The position numbers and the translations under genes were made by a program. This document shows positions 63,256 through 64,000 of a stretch of 64,000 bases of DNA, piece after piece. The notes beneath the pieces were generated by a model. It did not search any database and was not told where the DNA came from. It saw nothing but the letters and a program-made list of their open reading frames with translations. The first letter of the stretch is position 1; each line of letters begins with the position of its first letter. Source of the stretch: Parafannyhessea umbonata (lineage in GTDB: Bacteria; Actinomycetota; Coriobacteriia; Coriobacteriales; Atopobiaceae); assembly GCF_900105025.1 (NCBI RefSeq), contig NZ_LT629759.1, positions 434,001 through 498,000 of the forward strand, given 5' to 3'.

Positions 63256-63589
63256 GCGCGCATGATGCCACGCGGCGCTTGCAGATGGCTCGCGCACAGC
63301 TTTCCGTTAGCTGCGGTATCTGGCACCTTTCGTTGCGGTCCTATCGTTTTCGCAGGTAAACGCCATGGGCGAGAAGGACGTCCATTCGCGCTTGCCCCCT
63401 TGCGCCCCCAGCTCGGCAACCGTCCTCCGCAGGAACAACACGAAGCCCACCGCACTCGCGTGCCCGGCGCCCGCACGCACCTGTCGCCCTTGCGCGTTGC
63501 CCCACCCATTAACATCTGTGTCGCGTTTGCCCGGGCGCGCCGCCGCGGCCGGCGCGTCTGCTAGGATTTCCCTGTCGAGGCGCCGAGCC
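63256..63589. other. Intergenic region before the symporter-like gene
   Basis: No gene is supported here. It contains one exact copy of the recurrent word GGGCGAGAAGGAC (63367-63379) and, near the next gene, a possible extended -10 (TGCTAGGAT, 63559-63567) with no good -35. Confidence 0.4.
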
Positions 63590-64000
63590 ATGTCCGGCGC
63601 TACCAAGGCGGGGGAGAAGGCCATCTTGGACGCTTGGCACTCGTTCGGAAAGTTCATCGGCGCCCACATGGCGCCCATCGCGGTTGCATGCGTCGTCGCG
63701 GCGTGCGCGTTTCCCGCGCAGCTTTCCCACCTCGCACCCGCGGTCCCGTGGCTGTTCGCGCTCGTGTCGTTCCAGGGCGCGCTCACCAATGGGCTCCGCA
63801 ACCTCGTCCAGGCCGTCAGGCGGCCCGTCCCCATGCTGCTCACGGTTGCCTTTGCGTCCGTTGTGATGCCGGTTGTCGCGTTTTTGCTGGCCAGGGCCCT
63901 GTTTGGCAGCAACGTGCACCTCGTGACCGGCATCGTGCTCGAGTACAGCGTCCCCGTCGCGGCAATCTCCACCATGTGGATCTCCATGTACGGAGGCAAC
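63590..64000 (+). CDS. Bile acid:sodium symporter-like membrane protein, N-terminal part
   Basis: The window ends inside this gene, with 137 residues visible. After a short cytoplasmic start there are hydrophobic segments at about residues 28-45, 52-66, 81-100 and 112-130. The stretches QGALTNGLRNLVQAVRRPVP and GIVLEYSVPVAAISTMW fit the bile acid:sodium symporter (SBF) fold seen in many bacteria. The bacterial substrate may be a pantothenate-like or other small acid and cannot be told. GAGG lies nine bases before the ATG. Confidence 0.65.
   Translation, partial: MSGATKAGEKAILDAWHSFGKFIGAHMAPIAVACVVAACAFPAQLSHLAPAVPWLFALVSFQGALTNGLRNLVQAVRRPVPMLLTVAFASVVMPVVAFLLARALFGSNVHLVTGIVLEYSVPVAAISTMWISMYGGN

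Noticed and set aside
63307-63999. A 230-codon minus-strand frame at the end of the window
   Set aside because: It lies opposite a coherent membrane protein with a ribosome binding site and family-like segments; the antisense peptide has none.

Overview
This window looks like chromosomal DNA of a high-GC Gram-positive bacterium, most likely a coriobacterium of the Olsenella/Atopobium/Collinsella type. That placement is inference. It rests on the strong G/C bias at third codon positions, frequent TTG and GTG starts behind good Shine-Dalgarno sequences, a fused RmlC-RmlD protein, wall proteins built from ChW (GW-type) repeats, Gram-positive envelope genes (AmaP/Asp23, MurT/GatD, LTA-synthase-like enzymes) and a SUF operon with an IscR-like Rrf2 regulator. 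No rRNA, tRNA, transposase, phage gene or CRISPR array was found.

Layout. 1-2.3 kb: end of an SGNH hydrolase, a YebC regulator and a J-domain membrane protein. 2.4-8.6 kb: a dlt-like esterification operon (GT2, MBOAT, SGNH, adenylation enzyme, carrier protein). 8.7-16.6 kb: a polysaccharide block with an AT-richer large membrane protein and two GT2s, followed by the dTDP-rhamnose genes rmlA, rmlCD and rmlB. 16.6-28.2 kb: four secreted ChW-repeat proteins, each carrying a different C-terminal wall-acting catalytic domain, plus a membrane-anchored protein. 28.3-29.3 kb: an AT-rich acyltransferase. 29.6-35.7 kb: AmaP/DUF2273/Asp23, then MurT/GatD (lipid II amidation), a PfkB kinase and a second acyltransferase. 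36-41.5 kb: an intact Fic protein, an MFS transporter, an ABC-F ATPase with an attenuator-like leader, and a frameshifted Fic gene. 41.5-44.9 kb: a TPP riboswitch and a four-gene thiamine/precursor uptake operon. 45-55.2 kb: two LTA-synthase-like enzymes around an M18 aminopeptidase, a Ser/Gly/Thr-rich membrane protein, class II FBP aldolase and a zinc-ribbon protein. 55.2-60.8 kb: sufC-B-D-S-U-rrf2 on the minus strand. 60.9-62.2 kb: a gene-free stretch of hairpin-forming repeats. 62.2-64 kb: a nuclease-fold-like protein and the start of a bile-acid:sodium-symporter-like protein.

Most genes concern the cell envelope: polysaccharide synthesis, wall-polymer esterification, peptidoglycan amidation and remodelling, and polyglycerol-phosphate-type polymer synthesis. 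The most unusual signals are: (i) the four ChW proteins sharing a three-repeat super-unit but swapping the catalytic end; (ii) a 13-base word, GGGCGAGAAGGAC, recurring across the window and read in frame as Gly-Glu-Lys-Asp in linkers of seven unrelated proteins; (iii) three different non-coding repeat arrays, namely 23-bp tandem repeats before the Fic gene, 32-bp palindromes before the ABC-F gene, and about 1 kb of GGTGTGT/ACACACC hairpins beside an endonuclease-like gene; (iv) a dlt-like operon whose adenylation enzyme has Ser where DltA has its stereoselectivity Cys.
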